This document shows, piece after piece, positions 16,383-25,217 of a DNA stretch of 64,000 nucleotides. The position numbers and the translations under genes were made by a program. This DNA comes from Leptolyngbya sp. FACHB-321 (GTDB lineage Bacteria; Cyanobacteriota; Cyanobacteriia; Leptolyngbyales; Leptolyngbyaceae): the NCBI RefSeq assembly GCF_014695975.1, contig NZ_JACJPI010000041.1, forward strand, positions 33,074 to 97,073, read 5' to 3'. Position 1 is the stretch's first letter. Each line of letters opens with the position of its first letter. The notes beneath the pieces were generated by a model. It was not told the origin of the DNA. It was given only the letters and a program-made list of their open reading frames with translations, and did no database searches.

Positions 16383-17759
16383 ATGTCTTACCAACCCCTA
16401 CACCAGAAATACCGACCACAAACATTAAAGCAACTCGTCGGGCAGGAGGTAATTGCCACCATGCTGGCTAACGCGCTCCGCCAGCAGCGCATTGCTCCGG
16501 CTTATTTATTCACAGGCGCACGCGGTACCGGCAAAACGTCGAGTGCTCGTATTTTGGCCAAGTCACTAAACTGCTTCAGCGCAAATGTGCCGACACCAGA
16601 ACCCTGTGGCACCTGCTCAGCCTGTATCAGTATTACTAAAGGAGGTGCACTTGACGTTATTGAGATTGACGCGGCTAGTCATACCGGTGTCGACAATATA
16701 CGTGAGCTCATTGAGCAGTCCCAATTCCAACCTATGCAGTACCGTTACAAGGTTTATTGCATAGACGAAACGCACATGCTAAGCAACGCGGCATCGAATG
16801 CGTTGCTGAAAACACTTGAAGAGCCACCCGAGCGCGTGGTGTTCGTGCTAGCAACTACAGACCCACAGAAATTGTTGCAGACGCTTATTTCGCGCTGTCA
16901 ACGATTTGACTTCCAGCGGCTTCCGACTAAAGCAATCGCGCAGCACTTAAAACACATTGCGAACGCAGAAAGAATCGCCATCACAGACAGTGCTCTGATG
17001 CTCGTTGCTCAAATCGCTCAAGGCGGTTTACGAGACGCCGAAACGTTGTTAGACCAACTCAGTTTGCTCAGTGAAGAAATCACACCCCAACACGTGTGGC
17101 AGGTAAGCGGTGGTCTCAGTGAACCAGACCTGCTGGAAGTCTTAAGCGCTATTCTGCAGCCAGAGCTTAGCCCACTTAAACCGTTACGACGGCTCTGCGA
17201 CCAAGGACGGACACCCGTTGCCATTGTCGAAGGACTGCTACGCTTCCTCACTGACCTGCAACAGTTGTGTACAACCGGGTCAAAAGAACGGTTGTACGCT
17301 AGTCTGCCAACTACCGTGGCGCAGCTCAGTATCTTAGCTAAAAGTGTGAGTGTCCCACAGCTGCAGCTACTCAGTGTGCACCTGTCCAGTGCGATCGGAC
17401 TCATACGGCTAACCAGTCAGCCAGTCGTCTGGTTAGAGCGTTGCATCCTTGACCTGGCAGTTAATGAACAAGTCACAGTCACAGCAGCAAAGAGCAGCAA
17501 CCGTTTGTCTGACCTGGATGACCTGTGGCAACGTGTTGTAGAACACACACCGCCTAACCAGCACCGGCTCTTACAACCCATCAAGCTGGTGGAGCTACAG
17601 GAGCAAGTAGCGACGCTAGACGCTCCTACACCTGTTGCTTCAGCAACCGTAAAGGCGTACAGCAAAAACATTGAGAACGCCTTCAAAGCCTTGGGTTACT
17701 CTGTGGCACTTCGAGTGCATACACAGGGCACAACCAGGGCTGTAAACAGCCATAAATAA
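16383..17759 (+). CDS. dnaX: DNA polymerase III gamma/tau-like clamp-loader ATPase
   Basis: 458 residues. AAA+ features in order: KYRPQTLKQLVGQ box, Walker A GARGTGKTS (~residues 44-52), zinc-binding CGTCSAC with an upstream Cys (~64-82), Walker B YCIDETHML (~126-134), sensor 1 LATTDPQK and the SRC motif (ISRCQRFDF). It would drive opening of a sliding clamp. It is shorter than chromosomal tau and lacks an obvious polymerase-binding tail. It is encoded close to a delta-prime-like protein and a family A polymerase relative. Confidence 0.88.
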   Translation: MSYQPLHQKYRPQTLKQLVGQEVIATMLANALRQQRIAPAYLFTGARGTGKTSSARILAKSLNCFSANVPTPEPCGTCSACISITKGGALDVIEIDAASHTGVDNIRELIEQSQFQPMQYRYKVYCIDETHMLSNAASNALLKTLEEPPERVVFVLATTDPQKLLQTLISRCQRFDFQRLPTKAIAQHLKHIANAERIAITDSALMLVAQIAQGGLRDAETLLDQLSLLSEEITPQHVWQVSGGLSEPDLLEVLSAILQPELSPLKPLRRLCDQGRTPVAIVEGLLRFLTDLQQLCTTGSKERLYASLPTTVAQLSILAKSVSVPQLQLLSVHLSSAIGLIRLTSQPVVWLERCILDLAVNEQVTVTAAKSSNRLSDLDDLWQRVVEHTPPNQHRLLQPIKLVELQEQVATLDAPTPVASATVKAYSKNIENAFKALGYSVALRVHTQGTTRAVNSHK

Positions 17760-17786
17760 GCAAGCTTCCTCCTTTTTCAACGTTGC

Positions 17787-17811
17787 TGCCCCTCTCTCCT
17801 GACAGTGGGCA
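17787..17811 (+). promoter_or_regulatory. TCCTGAC-loop hairpin before the pol-like gene
   Basis: TGCCC (17787-17791) pairs with GGGCA (17807-17811). The loop contains TCCTGAC (17797-17803). It lies 18 bases before the next start codon, preceded by a pyrimidine-rich tract. The stem differs from that at 16344-16365 but the loop heptamer is identical. Confidence 0.55.
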
Positions 17812-17829
17812 AATTTTCAGCCCAACACC

Positions 17830-19635
17830 ATGCCGCCACAAAATGAAGCGAAACGGTCAGACGTAGTGTACGTAGACAGTGCAGCAGCGTTGCATCTCGC
17901 CGTCCATAAATTACGCCAAAGACCATTGTTTGAACCTAGGGCTGTCGACACAGAGACTACAGGTGCCAGACCATATTTTGACAGGCTCAAAGTTGTGCAA
18001 ATCGCAGTCAGAGGTCTTCCCATTTACGTCCTTCAAATCGAAAGAATCCCTAAAAGCGACTGGGCACCGCTACGGGAATATTTAGCAGAATCACGTCTAA
18101 ATGTCCTCCAAAACGCCAAGTTTGATCTGAAAATGCTGTCTGCTGAAGACTTGCCTTTAAACGGCAGCATCAAGGACACTTGCCTCCGCTCGAAACTGCT
18201 GCATCTAGGGGATTCTGTCTACAACCACGACCTCGGATCAATCGTCTATGAGCACCTTAAGGTAAAGTTGGACAAAGATGAACAGAAAAAGTTTGTCGGT
18301 GATGAAAGCCGAGCACCCTTAACGACTGAGCAAATTACTTATTGCGCCGCAGACGTTGAGTTCCTTGAAGCACTAGTTGAGATTATTACAGCGAAGCTCG
18401 AACGAAAGGATCAGTTTGAAGGAAGCAAAATTGTTGCCCGTGCTCAGCGAGAAGAGGGCTTTTTGCCGCTGCTAGCTGCACTAGAACTGAGGGGCTTCTC
18501 TGTCAATGAAGACGCACTCACAGAGCTAGAACAGGACGTAAAGCTCAGGCTTGAAACAATCGAAAAGGTGTTAGTTGGTCTTCTGAGACCCAACTTAAAG
18601 CAGTTGAAACTCAATTTCGGCAAACCTGTAGCGTTTATTCCCACAAAATTCACCGAGCAGGAATTACAAACAGCCTTTCAGCTTGAAGCTGGCACGGAAG
18701 CAGAGCTACTCAAAGGACTGGTAAAAATGCCGCAGATTGCGTTAGCGCTGGAGCACCGAGTCTTGCTCAAACAGCTGACACTGTGCCAACAAACTGTGGC
18801 AGGTGTCAATCCAGTCACAGGGAGATTACACCCTCAACATAATCAGGTCGAAAAAATGAGTGGGGTTATGAGTGGTTCACGGACAAGAGTGGAACCACTG
18901 GAAAATTTGGCTCAGAGCTATCGTAAAGTGCCGCTTTGTCTACTCCAAGTCAACCCGGGCCAAAAACTCCTTAGAGTTAGTTTCCCTGAACTCGAACTAC
19001 GCTTGCTTGCGTTTTACAGTCAGGAGGCGCAACTACTAGAAGATTTTGCAAAGGGAGTGTCGCCCACCCGGAAACTAATGCAAGCACTAGCAGACGCAAA
19101 CGTGAAATTAACGCCCTATGAGAGGAAGCGTGTTGCGGAGGCTTTCTGGCACGGACTTGGCATTTTAAATATCAAACACTTTTACCTCCGTCAGTGGCTT
19201 TACGCGGAACGAGGGCTAATCTGCTCTCCTTCTGTAACGAAAACGGTTCAAAACTTATTGGCAAGGCTCTACCCAGGACTGAGCCGTTTCCACGCAGAGA
19301 TTAACAAAAGACGTTACCGAGACCGATGCACCTTATTGGGCGGACTGCGGTGGTGGAAGGGAGCGTCTGATCGAGACGTGCGTCATTTCCTAGTGTGGGG
19401 TTCCTCGGACGAGGTCTTAAAAACGGCCGTTGGCACGGTAAAAGACTGTCCCGAAGGAACCGACCGCATTGTCTTTCTCAACCAGACAAGTTTTTACATT
19501 TCCAGCCCTGCAGACCAAAGTAAGGCTTTAGCAGAGCAACTAGAACTTCAACTAAGCGCTCAATTGACACAAACGTATCCACAAATTGCGATCGCAGTGC
19601 AAGCCGAAATATTTCAAAATTGCAACCCGGCGTAA
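17830..19635 (+). CDS. Family A DNA polymerase-like protein: exonuclease intact, polymerase site lost
   Basis: 601 residues. The 3'-5' exonuclease (DnaQ fold, ~residues 15-195) keeps DTETT (~40), NAKFD (~95) and YCAAD (~172), the metal-binding set. A polymerase-A-like half follows, but motif A reads SFPELELR where DYSQIELR is expected (catalytic Asp replaced), the O-helix reads KRVAEAFWHG (Lys replaced by Glu), and motif C QVHDE is LNQTS. The protein should trim but not extend DNA. It may act as a proofreading or structural partner of a host polymerase. It lies between dnaX-like and delta-prime-like genes. Confidence 0.85.
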   Translation: MPPQNEAKRSDVVYVDSAAALHLAVHKLRQRPLFEPRAVDTETTGARPYFDRLKVVQIAVRGLPIYVLQIERIPKSDWAPLREYLAESRLNVLQNAKFDLKMLSAEDLPLNGSIKDTCLRSKLLHLGDSVYNHDLGSIVYEHLKVKLDKDEQKKFVGDESRAPLTTEQITYCAADVEFLEALVEIITAKLERKDQFEGSKIVARAQREEGFLPLLAALELRGFSVNEDALTELEQDVKLRLETIEKVLVGLLRPNLKQLKLNFGKPVAFIPTKFTEQELQTAFQLEAGTEAELLKGLVKMPQIALALEHRVLLKQLTLCQQTVAGVNPVTGRLHPQHNQVEKMSGVMSGSRTRVEPLENLAQSYRKVPLCLLQVNPGQKLLRVSFPELELRLLAFYSQEAQLLEDFAKGVSPTRKLMQALADANVKLTPYERKRVAEAFWHGLGILNIKHFYLRQWLYAERGLICSPSVTKTVQNLLARLYPGLSRFHAEINKRRYRDRCTLLGGLRWWKGASDRDVRHFLVWGSSDEVLKTAVGTVKDCPEGTDRIVFLNQTSFYISSPADQSKALAEQLELQLSAQLTQTYPQIAIAVQAEIFQNCNPA

Positions 19636-19645
19636 AAAATTTGTA

Positions 19646-19669
19646 CCTCTCTCTTCCCCCCTCTCTTCG
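19646..19669 (+). promoter_or_regulatory. Pyrimidine-rich tract after the pol-like gene
   Basis: CTCTCTCTTCCCCCCTCTCT-type run between the pol-like stop and decamer array 4. It is one of about thirteen such tracts in the module. Confidence 0.55.
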
Positions 19670-19730
19670 TAAACACAAGGTAGAAGGTTAACCGCAGCTT
19701 TCAAGGTAAAGCCAAAGTCATATCAGACCG

Positions 19731-19880
19731 ACCCGCTTTGTCCCATATCAGACCTGAAATATCCCGTGTTGTCCCAAGTCGTCCCATTTTCTCCCATTCT
19801 GTCCCAAATTGACCCAGTAAGTCCTAAAGTTGCCTTAAATGCCCCAAAGCTGACCTTACCTGACCCATTCTGTCCCAAAT
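19731..19880 (-). repeat. Decamer array 4 (C strand on plus), upstream of holB-like gene
   Basis: Fifteen decamers with CC/CCC at bases 2-5 of each unit, such as GTCCCAAGTC, GTCCCATTTT, CTCCCATTCT and TGTCCCAAAT. It ends 15 bp before the delta-prime-like start, so it could cover that gene's promoter or leader. Confidence 0.88.
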
Positions 19881-19895
19881 TCGTCAAATCTTCTT

Positions 19896-20999
19896 ATGAA
19901 ACCAATTGGACATGCCCTGAGTGTACAGCTACTACAAAACGCTTTAGACCAAGAGCGAATCCACAATGCTTACCTGTTCGTTGGCAGCCAAGGCGTTGGC
20001 AAACGGACGCTAGCCCGCTGGCTTGCCGATCAGTTGCTGTATCTGCCCGGTCAACGACGCTTACTACTGGACGGACACCCAGACTTCTATACCCTGGAAC
20101 CGCTTGACACTGAAACTGGCAAACGCGCTGTTATCAAAGTAGACGCGGTGCAGTCCCTCATTCGCTACTTACGTCAACAGCCGTTGGTCAGCAGTCGTAG
20201 TGTCATATTGATTGACCAAGCGGACACGCTGACAGTCAGTGCGGCCAATGCGTTACTAAAAACCTTGGAAGAGCCGCGTAAAGCGGTGTTGCTATTGACT
20301 ACAGACCAACTAGACGCAGTGTCCACAACAATCCGTTCGCGTTGCCAAACGTTCTACCTGCAGGCGCTTTCAGAGTCCGAGTGTCAGGCTGTATTAGCGC
20401 CCTATGTCACACCAGCACCGGCTGAGTTAGTAGCACTGGCACCCGGTCAACCAGGGCAAATCTTGCAGCATTGCCGAATGGTTAATGCACTGGCACCGAT
20501 AAGCAGTGCTTTGGCACAAGGCGTGCGGTCACCCCATGAGTGTTTAGGACTAGCGCAAAGCCTCAAAGCACTGACGCAAACCCAACAGATGTGGCTCATA
20601 CAGTGGTGGCAGCGCTCACTGTTTGACCAGCCGCACCTGTTGGAATGCTTCGATCACGCGATCGCCCAGCTCCAGCAGTCCGTACAACCAGAGCTAGCTT
20701 GGGACGTGCTCTTGCTCCAACTGAACCGCAATGGGGTTTGGGCGGTGACCTTACCAGAGCCAGTAAGCCTGCACGCACCCATGCCAGTCACTGCCGAAGA
20801 AGCAGTAGAGCGGACCAAGCTAGCAAAAAGCCGTCAGGCTCAAAAGTCCAACGGCTCAAAGAAAACAAAAAGCATAGCAACAGTGATACCAGTTGACGTA
20901 GAACAGACAACAGCCACCTCAGACGTACAAACACCACAAACACCAGCCCTAAAACAGCTCACTCTATTCCCAAAGCGCACTGTTACTGGTAGCTCATAA
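19896..20999 (+). CDS. holB: DNA polymerase III delta-prime-like clamp-loader subunit
   Basis: 367 residues. N-terminal AAA+ domain: QNALDQERIHNAYLFVGSQG with P-loop GSQGVGKRT (~residues 30-38), ILIDQADTL (Walker B-like), NALLKTLEEP and the SRC motif TIRSRCQTF (~148). The C-terminal half is helical and ends in a low-complexity Thr/Lys tail. The P-loop is intact, whereas E. coli delta-prime has lost it, so this may be a DnaX-like ATPase. Its 3' end overlaps the convergent TPR gene by 17 bp. Confidence 0.82.
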   Translation: MKPIGHALSVQLLQNALDQERIHNAYLFVGSQGVGKRTLARWLADQLLYLPGQRRLLLDGHPDFYTLEPLDTETGKRAVIKVDAVQSLIRYLRQQPLVSSRSVILIDQADTLTVSAANALLKTLEEPRKAVLLLTTDQLDAVSTTIRSRCQTFYLQALSESECQAVLAPYVTPAPAELVALAPGQPGQILQHCRMVNALAPISSALAQGVRSPHECLGLAQSLKALTQTQQMWLIQWWQRSLFDQPHLLECFDHAIAQLQQSVQPELAWDVLLLQLNRNGVWAVTLPEPVSLHAPMPVTAEEAVERTKLAKSRQAQKSNGSKKTKSIATVIPVDVEQTTATSDVQTPQTPALKQLTLFPKRTVTGSS

Positions 21000-21621
21000 A
21001 GCTGTGCTGCTCCCAGAACATAACGAGGCTGTTCAGGACACCCTGCAGATTGCCGTTCTGCAACTCTAGAGACACTCGATCCATATAACCTTCAACTTGT
21101 TGACGCTCGACCACCCCGCAATACGATATATAGCGTCTCAAGGCTTCCCGGTAGTCAGCAACGGCAGCAGCATACTCTCCCTGCCAACGTAGCAGGCTTG
21201 CCCGCTTCAAGTATGTGTCCACAGTGGGTTGAATCGTAATTAAGCTGCCCAAGTCAGCGATCGCTCGTTGAGGGCGTTGCTGAGAGTACAAAGCAGCGCG
21301 TGCCTGGTAAGCCTCAGCAAAGTTAGGGTCAAGACTAAGCGCTGTGCCAAAGTCTTGTAAAGCCCGTCCTGTTAACGGACTAACCCAAACGCCTTCCGTC
21401 AGAGCTGCAAAGGCCACACCACGGTGGTAGTAAGCCTCTGCCCAACGAGGACGTTCGTGAATTACAATATCGAGCGCTAGTTTTGCTTCCCAATAAGCTG
21501 GCTCCATAAGCATTTCAGGCGAGCCCGGCAGTGCGGGCATAGTGTTGACATAAAGCAGCTTGAGGGCACAGTTAAACCACATCCGTACCCCGTCTTCTAG
21601 CTCACTAACCTTTATAAACAT
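20983..21621 (-). CDS. TPR-repeat protein
   Basis: 212 residues. At least three tetratricopeptide-like repeats: RPRWAEAYYHRGVAFAAL, DPNFAEAYQARAALYSQQ and VDTYLKRASLLRWQGEYAAA. TPR proteins are protein-binding scaffolds. There is no signal peptide. It is the only minus-strand gene between 14 and 35 kb of the module, which may mean an independent promoter near 21.65 kb. Its partner is unknown. Confidence 0.8.
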   Translation of the reverse strand: MFIKVSELEDGVRMWFNCALKLLYVNTMPALPGSPEMLMEPAYWEAKLALDIVIHERPRWAEAYYHRGVAFAALTEGVWVSPLTGRALQDFGTALSLDPNFAEAYQARAALYSQQRPQRAIADLGSLITIQPTVDTYLKRASLLRWQGEYAAAVADYREALRRYISYCGVVERQQVEGYMDRVSLELQNGNLQGVLNSLVMFWEQHSFMSYQ

Positions 21622-21846
21622 AAGAACAGCCTCCTAATATTGATAAAACAGTACAAAATTACTAAGCCAAACAAGTTTACCTCAGCTTTCTAAGCGTGTC
21701 GTCGAACCGCAAAAAATTAGTCAGCAAAGCAAAAAGTTGCTCGCTGTAACGCCTTTCCTTCTCTTTCCTGCCCTTTCTCCCTTGCTTGTATCCGTTGTGA
21801 GGGCTGACGCCCCAGTGACACAACGTTCAGGAACAAACTTATCGCT
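21622..21846. other. Divergent intergenic with pyrimidine tract
   Basis: Separates the TPR gene from the next plus-strand gene. CTTTCCTTCTCTTTCCTGCC-type sequence occupies 21751-21785. No gene. Confidence 0.45.
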
Positions 21847-22965
21847 ATGCAAAAACGTACTCCCACTCCCTCTGATTGCGACCCCCAAGCGTTCGCGTTG
21901 GCCCAAGACATTGTGTTGAATCCCACGATGGGAAAGACCAGCGAGGAACTAGAAACAGCTCAGGCTCTCTACAAGCTGTACAACAGTCTGAGATATGGTT
22001 TTAAGACCCTGCTGACGAACTTTATCAATGATCGTCAGTACATGGCGGTACGCGATCAGCTGCCCCGTCGCTCCGACGAAAACTTGCCTTCAGCAATGGC
22101 TGAGTACAAGGAAGCTCGCAGACGTATGATCTATGCGCCTGTCAAAGCCGCAGTCGAGGCATATATGGAGCAAAACTTGCAAGCGGCAGGCACAGAGGCT
22201 GAGTTTCTCAAGAACTTTGGTGCCAATAGCGAACAAACGATCCGGGCTCTCATTGAGCGCCTGCTCGACCTTGCAGTGGAACGGTACTGGGTAGAAGTGC
22301 AGCTCAACCCTGACACTGAAAAGCGGCAGCCTGAAATCATTAAAGTCAAGCTAGAGGACGGTCGTCCGGTTGAGGTTAGCGAACAGGAGCAGCGAAAGCA
22401 CATGCGACAGTGTTTGTTACGACTGAATCAACAAGAACTCGAAGCGAGACAGCGCCAATTCGGCAATCGCTCGAATACTCATAAAGAGAGCCACATTGAC
22501 ACAGTCATGGCGAGAGGTGGACCCGTCGCTCAACCTGGTGCGTCTAACTTCGTCGTTACAGAGCAATCAGGTGTGGGGCAGTACTGTGTGCTGCTGCTGG
22601 ACTTTAATACGAGTGAGTGGGAGTGCTTGGCGCGCCTTCGCAACCAACAAAGCAGCTTTACCTACGCTGACGAACAACGGAAAGCAGCACCTCAAGGAGT
22701 GCTCATTCGAGCCTTTCGGGACGCACAAAACGAGTTCCCCTTAGGGACGGTTGGAGCGTTGCAAGACATAGATTGCAAGTGGCGCAAGCCGCTCCAAATC
22801 CCGCACCTTCAAGCACGCGAAGGACAAGCGCCTGTGCTGGTGTCATTCATGGACACCAAACGGATTGAGGGCACCTGGTACATGAACGCTCTAATTGAAA
22901 TGCTGGAGGAGTACAAAGTGCAGTTTCACCGCAAATCTGAGGCTACCGTCACTATTGCGGAGTAG
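21847..22965 (+). CDS. Hypothetical protein
   Basis: 372 residues, charged and mainly helical in the N-terminal two thirds (YMEQNLQAAGTEAEFLKNFG region). The C-terminal part has alternating hydrophobic segments (GQYCVLLLDFNTSEWECLARL). No family recognised. Its place among replication genes and the absence of membrane segments fit a DNA-metabolism or regulatory role, but this is not shown. Confidence 0.6.
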   Translation: MQKRTPTPSDCDPQAFALAQDIVLNPTMGKTSEELETAQALYKLYNSLRYGFKTLLTNFINDRQYMAVRDQLPRRSDENLPSAMAEYKEARRRMIYAPVKAAVEAYMEQNLQAAGTEAEFLKNFGANSEQTIRALIERLLDLAVERYWVEVQLNPDTEKRQPEIIKVKLEDGRPVEVSEQEQRKHMRQCLLRLNQQELEARQRQFGNRSNTHKESHIDTVMARGGPVAQPGASNFVVTEQSGVGQYCVLLLDFNTSEWECLARLRNQQSSFTYADEQRKAAPQGVLIRAFRDAQNEFPLGTVGALQDIDCKWRKPLQIPHLQAREGQAPVLVSFMDTKRIEGTWYMNALIEMLEEYKVQFHRKSEATVTIAE

Positions 22966-23033
22966 CCAACTCCGCAATTACACAAACGGTCACAACCAGC
23001 CCAGTTGCAAACTTCTGCGTTCTCGCTGCTAGT

Positions 23034-23074
23034 AAAAACCAACTCTTCTAGTCAAGCTAGAGGGGTTGGTTTTT
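23034..23074 (+). terminator. Intrinsic terminator
   Basis: AAAAACCAAC... pairs with ...GGTTGGTTTTT across a CTAG..CTAG inner stem, ending in five T at 23070-23074. It lies 70-110 bases after the stop of the preceding gene. It is palindromic enough to work in both directions. Confidence 0.8.
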
Positions 23075-23092
23075 CGCCGCCGCCGCCGCCGC
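23075..23092. repeat. (CGC)6 trinucleotide run
   Basis: Six uninterrupted CGC units directly after the terminator T-run. Non-coding; likely to slip in replication. Confidence 0.8.
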
Positions 23093-23258
23093 ACTCTTTC
23101 CTTCTCGCGCCTGCTCACTTCTGCAAGTACGGAACAAACACAACCAAACCACAGCCCATGAACAGCCTCAACCAGCATTCACTCATTGAAATCGTGAACC
23201 AAAGCGGTGCCACCTCGACACACTCAAAACCTGCCTGGACAACCAGCGAACACCGTCA

Positions 23259-24767
23259 ATGCAAACTCCCGAAACCGCTTTCAAAGACATGCCTGAATTT
23301 CCTGAGCGGACACAACGACCAGCAGCAACCGCGTCCCAGTGGGCACACTATGCACCAGTCAGAAAAGCAGGTTATGAGTGTTCTACTCAAGGTGATCGCC
23401 GCTTCAGTGCCCTCTATGCAAAGCTGAGCGACGGACGGACGATTGAAGAGGCGTGTCAACTGGACGTAAAGGGGTACCGAGTGCAAGGCAATGACTGGCG
23501 CTTAGGGAAAGGCAAACTGCTGCTGAAACCAATGCCTATAGAAGCATTGCATAGCCAGTACAAAAGTCTCTGGCAACGGTGGGCAACCGAGAACCCTGTG
23601 CTCATGGATACATTGACAACTGCAGCAGAAGGCAAAGTGCTGACTGACAAGTTTGCCCGTACACCCATTTCACAGGCACAGGTGCTGGCAGAACTGCTGT
23701 TCGTTCAGCAGTTAGACGCAGCTGAAGTCAGCGACCAAGCAACGGCTTCACCTGATCGTATCACCGCTCTAGAGCCATACCAAGTGTTTATGTTCGTCGG
23801 CAACACTCAGGGACGGCACGGTAAAGGAGCTGCCCTCCAAGCCATGAAGTTCGGTGCAGAATACGGCAACCCATGTGGACGGCAGGGTCAAGCTTACGCG
23901 ATTGTGACCAAAGATTTGACGAAGCCCAAAGAGCAGCAGTTACGCTCAGTCCCCTTAAACGAGATCGAGCAACAGATCAGTGTGTTCCTGGAACATGCGA
24001 TCGCACACCCTAAGCATGAGTTTCTGGTCACTCGCTTCGGCTGCGAACTGGCAGGCTACTCAGAGACCGAAATAGGCGGACTGTGGGTTGGGAAAGCAGT
24101 GCCCACAAATGTGAAACTGCCCCAAGCCTTTCTTAACGTCGTGCAGGCAGCAGCTCTAGAGCCAGCGATCGCACCAAAAACACCAACCACAAAAGGAGTA
24201 GAGACAGTGGTACCTAAACCAACAACACTCGTTGTCATTTCAGGTGGACAAACCGGAGCGGACATAGGTGGACTGAAGGCAGCCCATGCATTAGGGCTTC
24301 AGACAGGCGGCGTTGCCCCTTACGGCTGGTTAGTCGAGTGCTGTGCCCGATTTCCCAATGGCACAAATCCCCGTTTGGCTGATTATGGCTTGGTTGAAGG
24401 TCCGTGCGGTAATAGTGCCGGTCACACGTACATACTCCGCACTGAACTCAATGTAAAGCAATCAGACGGCACCCTAGTTCTGGGCAGCATTGACCCTAAA
24501 CAGGACAAAGGCACTTTTCGCACTGTAGAGCTGGCTGACAAGCATAGGAAACCCTGCCTGCACCTTAGTACCGCCAACTTGTTCAAGCACCCTAACGAGC
24601 CCGTACAACGGATTAAAGACTGGGTTTTAGATGAGGGCATTCAAACGCTAAACGTCGCTGGCAATCGCGAATCCAAGTGCCCTGGATTAGAAGACAGAGT
24701 GGAGACCGTGCTGAAAGTTGCACTGGCAGAAATCGTAAGAGTAAGGTCAGAGCTTGCAATGAATTAA
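23259..24767 (+). CDS. Three-part phage-type protein: N-terminal unknown + A1S_2505-like + MoCo-carrier/SLOG-like
   Basis: 502 residues. N-terminal ~150: CSTQGDRRFSALYAKLSDGR and LTDKFARTPISQAQ, a motif set I associate with phage proteins but cannot name. Middle ~170-300: VFMFVGNTQGRHGKGAALQA, with EIGGLWVGKA later, resembling A1S_2505-type phage proteins. C-terminal ~320-490: VISGGQTGADIGGLKAAHAL, PYGWL and LVLGSIDPKQDKGTFRTVEL match the putative molybdenum-carrier/SLOG Rossmann family, which likely binds nucleotide-type ligands. The fusion suggests sensing or modifying a nucleotide metabolite; that is inference. Confidence 0.7.
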   Translation: MQTPETAFKDMPEFPERTQRPAATASQWAHYAPVRKAGYECSTQGDRRFSALYAKLSDGRTIEEACQLDVKGYRVQGNDWRLGKGKLLLKPMPIEALHSQYKSLWQRWATENPVLMDTLTTAAEGKVLTDKFARTPISQAQVLAELLFVQQLDAAEVSDQATASPDRITALEPYQVFMFVGNTQGRHGKGAALQAMKFGAEYGNPCGRQGQAYAIVTKDLTKPKEQQLRSVPLNEIEQQISVFLEHAIAHPKHEFLVTRFGCELAGYSETEIGGLWVGKAVPTNVKLPQAFLNVVQAAALEPAIAPKTPTTKGVETVVPKPTTLVVISGGQTGADIGGLKAAHALGLQTGGVAPYGWLVECCARFPNGTNPRLADYGLVEGPCGNSAGHTYILRTELNVKQSDGTLVLGSIDPKQDKGTFRTVELADKHRKPCLHLSTANLFKHPNEPVQRIKDWVLDEGIQTLNVAGNRESKCPGLEDRVETVLKVALAEIVRVRSELAMN

Positions 24768-24785
24768 ACAATGAATGGAGACAAC

Positions 24786-25187
24786 ATGGCGCCCTTCAAT
24801 TAAGTCAGTCAAGCCATTCAGTCTTTTTGTGACACAGAAATCTTCAGACATGCGATCGACCCAGAAGACTTCGACACCCCAGACGCAATCGGTGTTGTGG
24901 AGGGCGGTTGTCTCATGGTTGCCTGCGCCCTACAAGACAGTCTTGACGCTGGCATGGTTTGCCTTGTGATCAGTACTGATTTAGAAGAACTAGACGACTT
25001 CCCAGTTTTCCGCCACGCAGTTGTGAAGCTTGAAAGCGAAGGCGAAACCCCTTACCTTGACGGCTTTGGTCTGCATACAGAAGCCGAGTTCAGAGCCAAG
25101 TGTGTCCTTCCAAACGAGCAAAACAACTTCCAAATCGACGTTGAACCGCTTACCCCCGAAAGTCTAGACCTTGCCGTCAGCAACTAG
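24786..25187 (+). pseudogene. Phage-type hypothetical with stop at codon 6
   Basis: ATG 24786 opens MAPFN, then TAA (24801-24803). The same frame runs on as VSQAIQSFCDTEIFRHAIDP, EDFDTPDAIGVVEGGCLMVA and so on, to TAG 25187. VEGGCLMVACALQ and PYLDGFGLHTEAEF resemble small phage proteins with a conserved GGC...A.AL motif, possibly papain-like. Either one nonsense base interrupted it, or translation starts late at GTG 24894/24897 and yields ~97 residues. AATGGAGACAAC before the ATG supports the upstream start. Confidence 0.6.
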
Positions 25188-25217
25188 GGCGCTTACTTCC
25201 ACAAAGGGACGGTTGCA

